From NCBI RefSeq assembly GCF_001984155.1, contig NZ_MTQO01000032.1:62001-126000 (forward strand): 64,000 nucleotides of DNA, written 5' to 3'. Positions 1 through 8,772 of the stretch are shown here, in pieces. The notes beneath the pieces were generated by a model that had not been told where the DNA came from, searched no databases, and saw only the letters and a program-made list of their open reading frames with translations. The DNA comes from Actinosynnema sp. ALI-1.44 (GTDB lineage: Bacteria > Actinomycetota > Actinomycetes > Mycobacteriales > Pseudonocardiaceae). A program made the translations under genes and the position numbers. The stretch's first letter is position 1; each line of letters begins with the position of its first letter.

Positions 1-1476
1 TTCGGGCGCGACGTCCGCGCGGGCATCTTCCACCGCGTCGGCGAGTTCTCCGCCCGTGAGGTCGCCACGTTCGGCGCGCCGTCGTTGATCACCCGCACCA
101 CCAATGACGTGCAGCAGGTCCAGATCCTCGTCGTCATGATGGCCACGATGTTCGTCACCGCGCCGATCATGTGCGTCGCCGGTATCGTGATGGCGCTGCG
201 GGAGGACCTCGGGCTGTCGTGGCTGTTGCTGGTGTGCGTGCCCGTGCTGGTCATCTCGATCGGCCTGATCGTCTCCCGGATGGTGCCGCAGTTCCGGCTC
301 ATGCAGGACCGCATCGACCAGGTCAACCGAGTCCTGCGCGAGCAGTTGACCGGTATCCGCGTCGTGCGGGCGTTCGTCCGCGAGAAGGCCGAGACCCGGC
401 GCTTCGCCGACGCGAACGACCAGCTCACCGACACCGCGCGGCGGGTCGGACGGCTGCAGGCGATGATGTTCCCGACCGTGATGCTGATCCTCAACGTCTC
501 CAGCGTCGCGGTGCTGTGGTTCGGCGCGTACCGCGTCGACTCCGGTGAGATGCAGGTCGGCGCGCTCACCGCGTTCCTGTCCTACCTGATTCAGATCCTC
601 GCCGCGGTCATGATGGCCACCTTCATCTCGATCATGATCCCGCGTGCCGCCGTCTGCGCCGAGCGGATCCTGGAGGTGATCGACACCGAGTCGTCGGTGC
701 GACCGCCCACGGCACCGGTCACCGAGCTGCCCGCGCGGGCCGAGGTCGTGTTCGACCGGGCCGAGTTCCGGTATCCCGGCGCCGCCGAGCCGGTCCTGCG
801 GGACATCTCGTTGCGCGCCGAGGCGGGCAGGACGACCGCCATCATCGGCAGCACCGGGTCGGGGAAGACCACGCTGGTCAACCTGATCCCGAGGTTCATC
901 GACGTGACCGCCGGTCGGATCACGGTGAACGGCACGGACGTGCGCGAGTTGGATCCCGAGGTGCTGCGCGGCCGGATCGGTCTCGTGCCGCAGCAGGCGT
1001 ACCTGTTCACCGGAACCGTGCGGTCCAACCTGCGGTACGGCAACCCCGACGCGACCGACGACCAGCTGTGGGAGGCGCTGGAGATCGCGCAGGGACGGGG
1101 GTTCGTCGAGGAGATGGGCGGGCTCGACGCGACCATCGCCCAGGGCGGCACCAACGTCTCCGGCGGCCAGCGGCAACGGCTGTCGATCGCACGGGCGCTC
1201 GTCCGTGAACCGCAGATCTACCTGTTCGACGACGCGTTCTCCGCGCTGGACCTCGCGACCGACGCGGCACTGCGCGCGGCGTTGCGGCCGCGGACCGAGC
1301 AGGCCGCGGTGATCGTCGTCGCCCAGCGAGTGTCCACTGTGCTCGACGCGGACCAGATCATCGTGCTGGAGAACGGTGAAGTGGTCGGCTCCGGCACGCA
1401 CCGCGAACTGATGGCCGGCTGTCCCACCTACCTCGAGATCGTCGAGTCCCAGCTCACCCCGGAGCAGGCAGCATGA
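1..1476 (+). CDS. ABC exporter half-transporter, degenerate-site subunit (5' end outside window)
   Basis: Membrane-fused ABC ATPase of the multidrug exporter type; the reading frame is open from base 1, so the N-terminal membrane segments lie outside the window. The nucleotide-binding domain shows Walker A (GSTGSGKTT), Q-loop (VPQQAYLF) and a good signature (VSGGQRQR). The Walker B end reads LFDDAFSALD, with Asp where the catalytic Glu normally sits, and the H-loop His is replaced by Gln (VVAQRVST). This is the pattern of the catalytically weak subunit of heterodimeric exporters such as TM287/288 or TmrAB. The stop overlaps the next start by 4 nt (ATGA), so the two subunits are translationally coupled. 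Substrate unknown. Confidence 0.93.
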   Translation, partial: FGRDVRAGIFHRVGEFSAREVATFGAPSLITRTTNDVQQVQILVVMMATMFVTAPIMCVAGIVMALREDLGLSWLLLVCVPVLVISIGLIVSRMVPQFRLMQDRIDQVNRVLREQLTGIRVVRAFVREKAETRRFADANDQLTDTARRVGRLQAMMFPTVMLILNVSSVAVLWFGAYRVDSGEMQVGALTAFLSYLIQILAAVMMATFISIMIPRAAVCAERILEVIDTESSVRPPTAPVTELPARAEVVFDRAEFRYPGAAEPVLRDISLRAEAGRTTAIIGSTGSGKTTLVNLIPRFIDVTAGRITVNGTDVRELDPEVLRGRIGLVPQQAYLFTGTVRSNLRYGNPDATDDQLWEALEIAQGRGFVEEMGGLDATIAQGGTNVSGGQRQRLSIARALVREPQIYLFDDAFSALDLATDAALRAALRPRTEQAAVIVVAQRVSTVLDADQIIVLENGEVVGSGTHRELMAGCPTYLEIVESQLTPEQAA

Positions 1477-3344
1477 GCACTCCCACCACGACGAAGACCA
1501 AGCCTGCCGCGGGCGGCGGCGGCTTCGGCGCGCGCTTCGGCGCCATGCAGGGCCCACCCAGCAAACCCGACGACTTCGGCGGCTCGGCGAAACGACTGGT
1601 GCGCCGGATGCGGCCGGAGCGCGTCAGCCTCGCTGTCGTCGTCGCGCTCGGCGTTCTCGCCGTGGGCTTCAGCGTCGCCGGACCGAAAGTCCTCGGGCAC
1701 GCCACGGACATCATCTTCAACGGTGTCATCGCCAGGATGCGCGGTGTCCCCGGCGCCGGGATCGACTTCGGCGCACTCGGCGGCGTGCTGGCGTGGGTCC
1801 TCGGGCTGTACCTGACGTCGTCGCTGTTCGCCTGGGCACAGGGCAGGCTGCTCAACGACCTGGTGCAGCGCGTGGTCTACCGGTTGCGCGAGGACGTCGA
1901 GGCCAAACTGCACCGGCTCCCGTTGCGGTACTTCGACCAACAGCCTCGCGGTGAGCTGCTTTCCCGTGTCACCAACGACATCGACAACATCTCCACCACG
2001 CTCCAGCAGACGATGAGCCAGTTGCTGACGTCCGTGCTGACCGTCATCGGCGTGGTCATCATGATGTTCACGATCTCGCCCGTGCTGGCGTTGATCGCGC
2101 TGCTGGTCATCCCGGCGTCCATGCTGCTGACGAGAGCGATCGGCAAACGGTCGCAGAAGCTGTTCATCGCCCAGTGGAAGCACACCGGCGCGCTCAACGC
2201 GCACATCGAGGAGTCGTTCACCGGGCACCAGCTGGTGAAGGCGTTCGGCAGGCAGCAGGAGTCGGAGGAGGAGTTCCGGCGCCGCAACGAGGAGCTCTAC
2301 CAGGCGGCGTCCGGTGCGCAGTTCGTCTCCGGCCTGATCATGCCGTCGATGATGTTCCTGTCGAACCTGAGCTACGTGGTCATCGCGGTCGTCGGTGGTA
2401 TCCGGATCACCTCCGGCACGATGACACTCGGCGAGGTCACGGCGTTCATCCAGTACTCGCGGCAGTTCACGCAGCCGATCACCCAGATCGCGTCGATGGC
2501 GAACCTGCTGCAGTCCGGTGTCGCCTCGGCCGAGCGGGTGTTCGAACTGCTCGACGCCGAGGAGCAGGAGCCCGACCCGGCGGACGCGTCGCTGCCCGCT
2601 GAGCGACGGGGGCGCGTGGAGTTCGAGAAGGTGTCGTTCTCCTACAAGGAGGACCAGCCGCTGATCGAGAACCTGTCACTGGTGGCCGAACCAGGCCAGA
2701 CAGTGGCCATCGTCGGACCGACAGGAGCGGGCAAGACAACGCTCGTCAACCTGATCATGCGGTTCTACGAACTCGACGCGGGCCGGATCACGCTCGACGG
2801 CGTGGACATCACGCACCTGAATCGCGAAGACCTGCGTGCCCAGACCGGCATGGTCCTCCAGGACACGTGGCTGTTCGGCGGCACGATCAGGGACAACATC
2901 GCCTACGGCAAGCCAGGGGCGACCGAGGAGGAGATCCTCGCGGCGGCCCGTGCCACGTACGTCGACCGCTTCGTCCGGACCCTGCCGGACGGATACGACA
3001 CAGTCATCGACGACGAAGGCACGAACGTGTCGGCGGGCGAGAAGCAGCTGCTCACGATCGCGCGTGCGTTCCTGGCCAGCCCGTCGCTGCTGATCCTCGA
3101 CGAGGCGACCAGCTCGGTCGACACGCGGACGGAATCGTTGGTGCAGCACGCCATGGCGGCGCTGCGGTCGTCACGGACGAGCTTCGTGATCGCCCACCGG
3201 CTGTCCACGATCCGCGACGCGGACCTGATCCTGGTGATGGAGTCGGGCCGGATCGTCGAGCAGGGCTCGCACGAGCAGTTGCTGGAGCGGCAGGGCGCGT
3301 ACCACCGGCTGTACTCGGCGCAGTTCGCGGCGCCGGTGGAATAG
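1473..3344 (+). CDS. ABC exporter half-transporter, catalytic subunit
   Basis: Partner of the preceding gene; about 623 aa with a 45-residue Gly/Lys-rich N-terminal extension, a six-helix exporter-type membrane domain (roughly residues 55-340) and a C-terminal ATPase. Walker A is GPTGAGKTT, Walker B LLILDEATSSVD with the catalytic Glu, and the H-loop His is present (IAHRLST). The signature is non-canonical (VSAGEKQ instead of LSGGQ). In a heterodimer this gives one consensus ATP site (this Walker A/B with the partner's VSGGQ) and one degenerate site. Predicted to export lipids or drugs across the plasma membrane; substrate cannot be read from sequence. Confidence 0.95.
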   Translation: MSTPTTTKTKPAAGGGGFGARFGAMQGPPSKPDDFGGSAKRLVRRMRPERVSLAVVVALGVLAVGFSVAGPKVLGHATDIIFNGVIARMRGVPGAGIDFGALGGVLAWVLGLYLTSSLFAWAQGRLLNDLVQRVVYRLREDVEAKLHRLPLRYFDQQPRGELLSRVTNDIDNISTTLQQTMSQLLTSVLTVIGVVIMMFTISPVLALIALLVIPASMLLTRAIGKRSQKLFIAQWKHTGALNAHIEESFTGHQLVKAFGRQQESEEEFRRRNEELYQAASGAQFVSGLIMPSMMFLSNLSYVVIAVVGGIRITSGTMTLGEVTAFIQYSRQFTQPITQIASMANLLQSGVASAERVFELLDAEEQEPDPADASLPAERRGRVEFEKVSFSYKEDQPLIENLSLVAEPGQTVAIVGPTGAGKTTLVNLIMRFYELDAGRITLDGVDITHLNREDLRAQTGMVLQDTWLFGGTIRDNIAYGKPGATEEEILAAARATYVDRFVRTLPDGYDTVIDDEGTNVSAGEKQLLTIARAFLASPSLLILDEATSSVDTRTESLVQHAMAALRSSRTSFVIAHRLSTIRDADLILVMESGRIVEQGSHEQLLERQGAYHRLYSAQFAAPVE

Positions 3345-3421
3345 GTTCCCACGGAATGCTGGACCGTTTGCCTCCGAACGAACAGACTGGTGCTCACTGA
3401 TCGAGGTCGAGGATCGGAGGA

Positions 3422-4501
3422 GTGTTGACCCGAAGAAACCGAGTCCTGGTCCTGGGGGTGGTCGCGTGCCTGGTGAGCACCGCGACCTCCGCGTGGGCCG
3501 GGACATCCGGGTGGCAGGTTCGAAGTGATGTCGGTTCCGATGGCGCGCTCACTGCCGTGGCCACGATTCCCATGGGTTCGGCGAACGCGTGGGCGTTCGG
3601 CGTACGGCGCGACGGGACGACGTACGCGATCCACAGCATCGGCGAGTTCGCCGACCAGTGGGCGCCCGTCGACGTACCCGACGTGGGACGTGTGCACAGC
3701 CTGCGGCACGTGTGGGCCGCGGGGGAGAAGGGCGCATTGCGCTGGACGGACGGCAAGTGGCTGCGCGTACCCGTTCCAGGTCACGCGGTTGTGCGTGCCA
3801 TCGAAACCGACCCTGTCGCGGAGGAGACGGCGTGGGCGGTCGGCGCGGAACAGAACGCGACCGGGAAACGCGGTGTGGTGCTCAAGTGGGATGGCGCGCG
3901 GTGGCGTGCCGCACCTGTGCCACGTGGTCTGGTTGACGACTCCAGCGAACTGACTGGTGCGTTGGTGACCAGCGATGGCGTGTTCGTGTACGGCATCGAC
4001 CACGACCGTCGTCATGGCGGCAGAGTCATCGCGTTGCGCTTCGACGGGAGGTCCTGGTCCGTGCTCCCCACACCGCCGCCCCGGCCCGGCTACGAAGAAC
4101 ATGTGACGAGCTACGACGTCGCCGCCACAAGGCTCGTCGGCTGGACGGCGCCGGTCGGAGCCTCGCCCCGGCTGCGCAATCCGCTCATCTACCACGTCGA
4201 TTCGGCGACGGGACGACTCACCAAGGAAGACGTCCCCGCGGTGGCGGGGTGGTTGACCGGCGTGACGACCGAGTACGGAACTCCGCTGGTGGTCGGGACC
4301 ACCGCTTCCTCGCGGCCGTTGGCGATGCGTCTGCGGTACGACGGTGACCGTCGTACGTCCTGGGATGCCGACGAGATGCCGGACATCCGAAGTGGACAGT
4401 TGCTGGCGGTCGGCGGCACGATAGTGCCGAACATCTGGGCGGTCGGCAGCACGGCCGGACGTCATGGTGACCGGCCGTTGATGCTCCGGTACAGCCCCTG
4501 A
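3422..4501 (+). CDS. secreted beta-propeller-like protein of unknown function
   Basis: About 359 aa. The N-terminus is a signal peptide: RR-containing n-region, hydrophobic stretch (VLVLGVVACLVSTATSAWA), AxA-type cleavage near residue 26. The mature part repeats short units with AWAVG or AWAFG followed 15-30 residues later by a WDG..W or FDG..W strand, as in multi-bladed propellers. No catalytic motif was seen. The start is uncertain: GGAGG at 3416-3420 lies 1 nt before GTG 3422 and 4 nt before TTG 3425; either keeps the signal peptide. It follows the ABC pair by 77 nt and converges on the caspase-Hsp70 gene. Confidence 0.75.
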   Translation: MLTRRNRVLVLGVVACLVSTATSAWAGTSGWQVRSDVGSDGALTAVATIPMGSANAWAFGVRRDGTTYAIHSIGEFADQWAPVDVPDVGRVHSLRHVWAAGEKGALRWTDGKWLRVPVPGHAVVRAIETDPVAEETAWAVGAEQNATGKRGVVLKWDGARWRAAPVPRGLVDDSSELTGALVTSDGVFVYGIDHDRRHGGRVIALRFDGRSWSVLPTPPPRPGYEEHVTSYDVAATRLVGWTAPVGASPRLRNPLIYHVDSATGRLTKEDVPAVAGWLTGVTTEYGTPLVVGTTASSRPLAMRLRYDGDRRTSWDADEMPDIRSGQLLAVGGTIVPNIWAVGSTAGRHGDRPLMLRYSP

Positions 4502-4513
4502 CACCCCACAGGC

Positions 4514-7099
4514 TCATGTGCTGTCCTGGTTGGACTGCATGAGTTTCCGGAGGTCGACTGGCTGAGATCCTGGTGGTGACACGTGTTTCACCACCAGGTT
4601 CGGGTCGGACGGGACGGCCGCGGCCGCTCGCACGGTGTCAGCGGTTATGGTGACGGCGGTTTCCTTGCCCGACCCGAGATCTTTCGCCGTGACGTGCGCG
4701 ATGCCGTTGGCGTCGACGTCGATCGTCACCTCGATCCGCGGTGCACCCGCGTTGTCCGGCAGGATCCCCGTCAGCTCCAGTACCGCCATTTTGGGGTTGT
4801 GCCGGGCGAGTTCCTGCTCTCCTTGGTGGACCGCGACCCGCACGGTGGTCTGGCCTTCGACAGCGGTGCCGAAGATCTCCGACCGCTTCGTCGGGATCGT
4901 GGTGTTGCGCTCGATCAGCTTGGTGAAGATGCCCCCGGTGGTCTCGATCCCGAGCGAGAGCGGCGTGACGTCCAGCAGCAGGACGTTCTTGGTCAGCCCG
5001 TGCAGTATCGATCCCTGGATGGCGGCGCCGACAGCGACGCCGTCCGGGATCAGGCCGCGCCGGGGCGGCTTCCCGGTCAGCCGCTGCACCAGGTCACCGA
5101 TCGCGGGCATCCGCGTCGCACCGCCGACGAGGACGACGTCGTCGACGTCCTCGATCTTGACCTCGGCGTCCTTGAGCACGGCGAAGATCGGGCGTTCGGC
5201 GCGCTCGACCAGGTCGGCTGTCATCGCCTGGAACCGGTCGCGGGACAGCGATTCGTGCAGGGACAACGGATCACGGTCGGCGCCGGGCGCGATGTACGGC
5301 AGGGTGATCGACGTGAGCCGCGTCGACGAGAGTTCGATCTTCGCGTTCTCGGCGGCCTCGCGGACACGGCGCATCGCGGCCGCGTCGGTGCGCAGGTTCA
5401 CCCCGTGCGCCGTGGTGAACCGCTGGACGAGCCAGTCGACGATCCGTTCGTCCCAGGTGTCCCCGCCGAGGTGGTTGTCGCCGCTGGTCGCCTTGACCTC
5501 GACGACGCCGATCTCCGACTCGTCCGGCTGGTCGGAGTAGTCGGAGATCTCCAGCAGCGACACGTCGAAGGTGCCGCCGCCGAGGTCGAAGACCAGCACG
5601 ACGTGTTCCTGGCGCGGCGTCATCCCGTACGCCATCGCGGCGGCGGTCGGTTCGGCGACCACTCGCATGACGTTCAGGCCCGCTCGCTCGGCCGCGCCGA
5701 CCGTCGCCTGGCGTTGTCCGAGATCGAAGTAGGCAGGCACGGTCAGCACCACGTCGGTGATGGTGCCCTGCAGGTAGTTCTCCGCGTCTGCCTTGAGCTT
5801 GCGGAGGATCACGGCGGCGATGTCCTCGGCGGTGAACCGGCGGTCGTTGACGTACGCCACCCAGTCCGTGCCCAGCTTGAGCTTGGTCGACGAGAACGTC
5901 CGCGCCGCGTTCGTCACCGCCTGGCGTTTGGCTGGTTCACCCACGAGCCACTCACCCGACGCGGTCAGCGCCGCGACGCTGGGCGTGAACCGTTCCCCGA
6001 CGGAGTTAGGCACGATCCGGCACTCGCCGTTGTCGAACACCGCCACCGAGGAGTTCGTCGTGCCGAAGTCGATGCCCGCGATGTAGGTCAGGTTTCCGCC
6101 GGGCGCCAGCGTGTCCGGCCGGACTGCCGGCGGTTCGCCGAGCCCGCGGGAGTACCACATCCGCCTGGCCTGCGCCGCGACCGTCGAGTCCTGGTCGGCG
6201 ATCAGCCGGGCCAACGCGCCCCGCGCCGCCTTGCGCACAGCCTCGTGCCTGCTGCCCAGCAGGTTCTCCAGCTCGTGGATGACGCCGATCCGTTGCCACG
6301 ACAAGGGGCTGTGCAGTCCCTGGGCGATCTCGGGCGGCAACCCCGACGCCACGTACCGGGAGCTCCTGGCGACGTACAAGGTCCCCTCGGCACTGGACAC
6401 GCTCAGCGTCGGAGTCTGGTTGGGCAGCCGTTCACGCACGCGCTGGTGCACGTACTCGTAGAGCTCGTCGATGCTGATGCGGCCGTCGTTGTCCAGATCC
6501 GCCGCGCCGGTGCCGAGACCATCCACGATGGACTGGGTGAAGATGGACGGTTCGGCCGCGCTGCGACTGGTCACGACGGACTCGTGGCTGAACTGCAACG
6601 CGTTCGACGCGGTGATCACCACCCGGCCACGCCCGCCGAGCGCCTCGCCCACGTCGACGGTCTCCTGCCCCGCCCTCGTCCGGAAGCCGCGGTTGAACGC
6701 GCCGCTGTAGCAGCAGTCCAGGAACACCACGACCTGGTTGCAGCGGCTGCCCTCCACCTGGTCGCCCAGGAACGTGCAGTCGATCCCGGTGGAGGCGAGG
6801 TAGTCCTTCTCGGTGTCCGTCGCGACGAGGAAGAGCCGGTTGTCGCGGTTCTTCATGCCGTGGCAGGACAGGTGCAGCCACAGCAGGTCGCCGCGGTCGG
6901 CCTGCCGGAAGAACGACTCGATCGCGCGGCGGATCGCGGGCGCTGCCGCGTCGGACAGCACGTCGACCTCGAAGTCACCGATCTCCGGCCTGGTCAGCAC
7001 ACCGGCCAGCGCTGCCGCGTCCTCGGCCGCCCCGGGCAGCTCGTCGAAGGCGGGGTCCTGGTAGTGCTGGTTGGCGATGATCAGGCAGCGGCGAGCCAT
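4514..7099 (-). CDS. caspase-like protease / EF-hand / Hsp70 fusion, EACC1-associated
   Basis: An 861-residue fusion. Residues 1-240 are a caspase/metacaspase-type (C14) fold with His80 (LSCHG) and Cys130 (LDCCYSGAF) as likely dyad. Residues 201-212 form a canonical EF-hand calcium loop (DLDNDGRISIDE). Residues 253-320 are helical and HEAT-like. Residues 338-861 are an Hsp70: phosphate-1 (GIDFGTTNSS), VPAYFD, phosphate-2 (FDLGGGTFDV), adenosine motif (VLVGGATRMP) and a beta substrate-binding domain (LGIETTGG). The C-terminal helical lid is nearly absent. The ATG start at 7099 lies 2 nt after the stop of the EACC1 gene, so translation is coupled. EACC1-linked caspases are predicted effectors of bacterial immunity or cell death (work of Aravind and colleagues); the Hsp70 may act as sensor or regulator. 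Function is inferred; the domains are clear. Confidence 0.93.
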   Translation of the reverse strand: MARRCLIIANQHYQDPAFDELPGAAEDAAALAGVLTRPEIGDFEVDVLSDAAAPAIRRAIESFFRQADRGDLLWLHLSCHGMKNRDNRLFLVATDTEKDYLASTGIDCTFLGDQVEGSRCNQVVVFLDCCYSGAFNRGFRTRAGQETVDVGEALGGRGRVVITASNALQFSHESVVTSRSAAEPSIFTQSIVDGLGTGAADLDNDGRISIDELYEYVHQRVRERLPNQTPTLSVSSAEGTLYVARSSRYVASGLPPEIAQGLHSPLSWQRIGVIHELENLLGSRHEAVRKAARGALARLIADQDSTVAAQARRMWYSRGLGEPPAVRPDTLAPGGNLTYIAGIDFGTTNSSVAVFDNGECRIVPNSVGERFTPSVAALTASGEWLVGEPAKRQAVTNAARTFSSTKLKLGTDWVAYVNDRRFTAEDIAAVILRKLKADAENYLQGTITDVVLTVPAYFDLGQRQATVGAAERAGLNVMRVVAEPTAAAMAYGMTPRQEHVVLVFDLGGGTFDVSLLEISDYSDQPDESEIGVVEVKATSGDNHLGGDTWDERIVDWLVQRFTTAHGVNLRTDAAAMRRVREAAENAKIELSSTRLTSITLPYIAPGADRDPLSLHESLSRDRFQAMTADLVERAERPIFAVLKDAEVKIEDVDDVVLVGGATRMPAIGDLVQRLTGKPPRRGLIPDGVAVGAAIQGSILHGLTKNVLLLDVTPLSLGIETTGGIFTKLIERNTTIPTKRSEIFGTAVEGQTTVRVAVHQGEQELARHNPKMAVLELTGILPDNAGAPRIEVTIDVDANGIAHVTAKDLGSGKETAVTITADTVRAAAAVPSDPNLVVKHVSPPGSQPVDLRKLMQSNQDST

Positions 7100-7101
7100 C
7101 G

Positions 7102-7467
7102 CTACTGCCCGGTGTGCTTCTTCACGAACGCGGCGACCAGCGCCTCCTGGTCGGCCTTGGACGGATTGGCCACCGTCAGCGTGTCGTCGCCGCAGGTGAT
7201 GGTTACCGCGCCCCGTTCCTGGCGGGTGAGCCACGACTTCACCACGTCGACGGCGGCCTTGAGCACGAGGGGAGAGGAGAACAGCCCGACCAGCGTGCCG
7301 ACCGCGGCGACGGTGCCCGAGCGGGTCCCGCCCACCGCCGGTTCGTCCGCCCGGTCGAGGCCGCTGAAGTCGAGTGCGTCGAGTTCAGCCAGCAGCGACT
7401 CGCTGGCCCGGCTCGTCTCCATCGGGTCGGCGTCGTCGATGACCAGCTCGAACGTGGCTCGCGGCAA
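7102..7467 (-). CDS. effector-associated constant component EACC1-like protein
   Basis: 121 aa; alpha+beta N- and C-terminal parts around one hydrophobic segment at about residues 52-75 (TVAAVGTLVGLFSSPLVLKA), followed by KSW and the C-terminal pattern VTITCGDDTLTVANPS. This layout matches the EACC1 family, small adaptor-like proteins encoded next to variable effectors such as caspases in multicellular bacteria. TTG start, chosen because GGGAGGA lies 4 nt upstream and the reading frame carries no better start. It is the first gene of a two-gene operon with the caspase-Hsp70 fusion. It probably tethers or recruits the effector at the membrane (inference). Confidence 0.8.
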   Translation of the reverse strand: MPRATFELVIDDADPMETSRASESLLAELDALDFSGLDRADEPAVGGTRSGTVAAVGTLVGLFSSPLVLKAAVDVVKSWLTRQERGAVTITCGDDTLTVANPSKADQEALVAAFVKKHTGQ

Positions 7468-7819
7468 GATTCCTCCCTGGACTCTCGCCTTAGAATCGCG
7501 CTCCGGCCGCTGCCGTTACGCGTCATTCTGTTGTCAGAGAAACGCAGGGCACAATGGGAGTGTCTCGTACAAGCTGCCCTCAACCCCCAACTCCTGCTCC
7601 ACAAGCACGGCACAGCCGACCATGGCCAATAACACGCCCACCAGCTACCGACTTCCGCGCCTCGGCAGAAGAGCGCGTTGCCGCTGATCGAATGGACATA
7701 ACCGATCAGCGGCATGACAGGATGTTCGAGAGTCAGCGCACTGGCCTGCTGCTGCGACCACACGACCAGACGTCGCGGGCGTCCCGCAAGCCGAGGTCGC
7801 TACCGGGACGGAGTCCATC
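7468..7819. other. 352-bp intergenic region with a 12-bp inverted repeat
   Basis: No convincing gene. It separates the leftward EACC1-caspase operon from a rightward unknown gene, so it should hold divergent promoters. A perfect inverted repeat (arms 7679-7690 and 7703-7714, TGCCGCTGATCG and its complement, 12-nt loop) lies roughly midway. It could be an operator or a stem-loop; no T-run follows on either strand, which argues against a standard terminator. Confidence 0.5.
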
Positions 7820-8311
7820 ATGATCACCGGCGTCGACACCGTCCTGCTCACCGCAGGACGCGCCGGACCCGCCATCGGCCGGTTTCTTGAGCAATGGGGA
7901 CGTGTGTGGCCCGACATGCGGATATCGGCAGGCGATCCGGCGCAGACGCCGTTCGTCACGTGGCAGGACGCCCGGTCAGATATTCCCGAGACGTGTGGCG
8001 AGGTCCTCGTCGCCAAGGACGAGCGGATGCTCTCGGATTGGGACGACCATGGCTACGAGATACCGGGCTCGGCCGTCGGTCCTTTCGCTCTGCTCTACCA
8101 GCCATGCCAGGCTCCGCGGTTCGAGGCACTGGTTCAGCATGACCCATATGCCCGAGGTCTGCCCTTCGATCCATACCCGGTCATAGTCGTGGCCACAGAC
8201 CTATCGCTGATCACCATCGTCACTCCGGACGGCGACAGTGAGTTCTCCCAAAGCGTCATCAACGGCGTGATCGCCGCACTCGTCCAGCAGGAAGGTCAAC
8301 CAGCTCCATAG
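7820..8311 (+). CDS. protein of unknown function, 163 aa
   Basis: Not recognised. Soluble, acidic, no signal peptide, one strongly hydrophobic strand-like stretch near the C-terminus (PVIVVATDLSLITIV), and Trp- and Asp-rich central part (MLSDWDDHGYEIPG). ATG start supported by GGAG (7812-7815) a few bases upstream. It starts divergently from the EACC1-caspase operon and is followed 76 nt later by another short unknown gene on the same strand. Whether it belongs functionally with the caspase cassette cannot be told from sequence. Confidence 0.6.
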   Translation: MITGVDTVLLTAGRAGPAIGRFLEQWGRVWPDMRISAGDPAQTPFVTWQDARSDIPETCGEVLVAKDERMLSDWDDHGYEIPGSAVGPFALLYQPCQAPRFEALVQHDPYARGLPFDPYPVIVVATDLSLITIVTPDGDSEFSQSVINGVIAALVQQEGQPAP

Positions 8312-8387
8312 TTCGTTCAAGACCAGGCGTGCGCACTGCATCATCGGCATGTGCGTGCATGCTCGTCAGGGGTAGGAGGGATGGCAG

Positions 8388-8655
8388 GGTGAAGCAGTTC
8401 CAGGAAGACGACGCTGGCTATGAGCGGTGGTTGGCCGCTCATCCCGACCTGTTCGTGCTCAACACAGCCCGCCGACCCGCGCCGAACTACCTGATGCTTC
8501 ATCGGGCTACCTGTCGCACCATCGGCGGTACTCCCGCACGAGGCAACCGGTGGACCGGCGAGTACATCAAGTTCTGCGGCCAGCGAGCTGAATTGGAGGA
8601 GTTCGCCCAAGTCCGCGTCGGAGGCACGGCCTTCCCATGCCGCCTTTGCCTGTGA
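8388..8655 (+). CDS. small Cys-containing protein of unknown function, 88 aa
   Basis: Starts VKQFQEDDAGYERWL and has conserved-looking features: an HPDLFVLN segment, an ATCRTI motif, and C-terminal Cys residues (FCGQ; CRLC). The spaced Cys/His could bind a metal, though no standard zinc finger spacing is met. GTG start at 8388 chosen because GGAGG (8374-8378) sits 9 nt upstream. Longer in-frame starts exist from 8329 but lack a ribosome site. Function unknown. Confidence 0.6.
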
Positions 8656-8730
8656 CGTACTGACCAGCGCACCAGAACGTCGGCTGATCGAGAGACAACT
8701 GTGTCGTCTGCGGCATGAGCGGGCGGTACG

Positions 8731-8762
8731 TAACTCGGAGGTTCTTCACAGCGACCGAGTTA
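8731..8762. terminator. 8-bp inverted repeat between convergent genes
   Basis: TAACTCGG (8731-8738) and its complement (8755-8762) with a 16-nt loop, placed between two genes that converge. No T-run. A weak terminator or chance repeat. Confidence 0.25.
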
Positions 8763-8772
8763 TCCGCGTTTG

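Noticed and set aside
7510-7640. About 35-residue leftward hydrophobic peptide upstream of EACC1
   Set aside because: Hydrophobic start but no ribosome site and overlapping non-coding features; not enough to call a gene.
4583-7687. Very long open frame on the plus strand opposite the caspase-Hsp70 gene
   Set aside because: It is antisense to clear conserved domains, has Arg/Val/Asp-rich shadow composition and no domain; a high-GC artefact.
7554-7823. Short plus-strand frame in the 352-bp intergenic region
   Set aside because: Pro/Arg/Ser-rich with no ribosome site; it covers an inverted repeat and overlaps the next gene's start.
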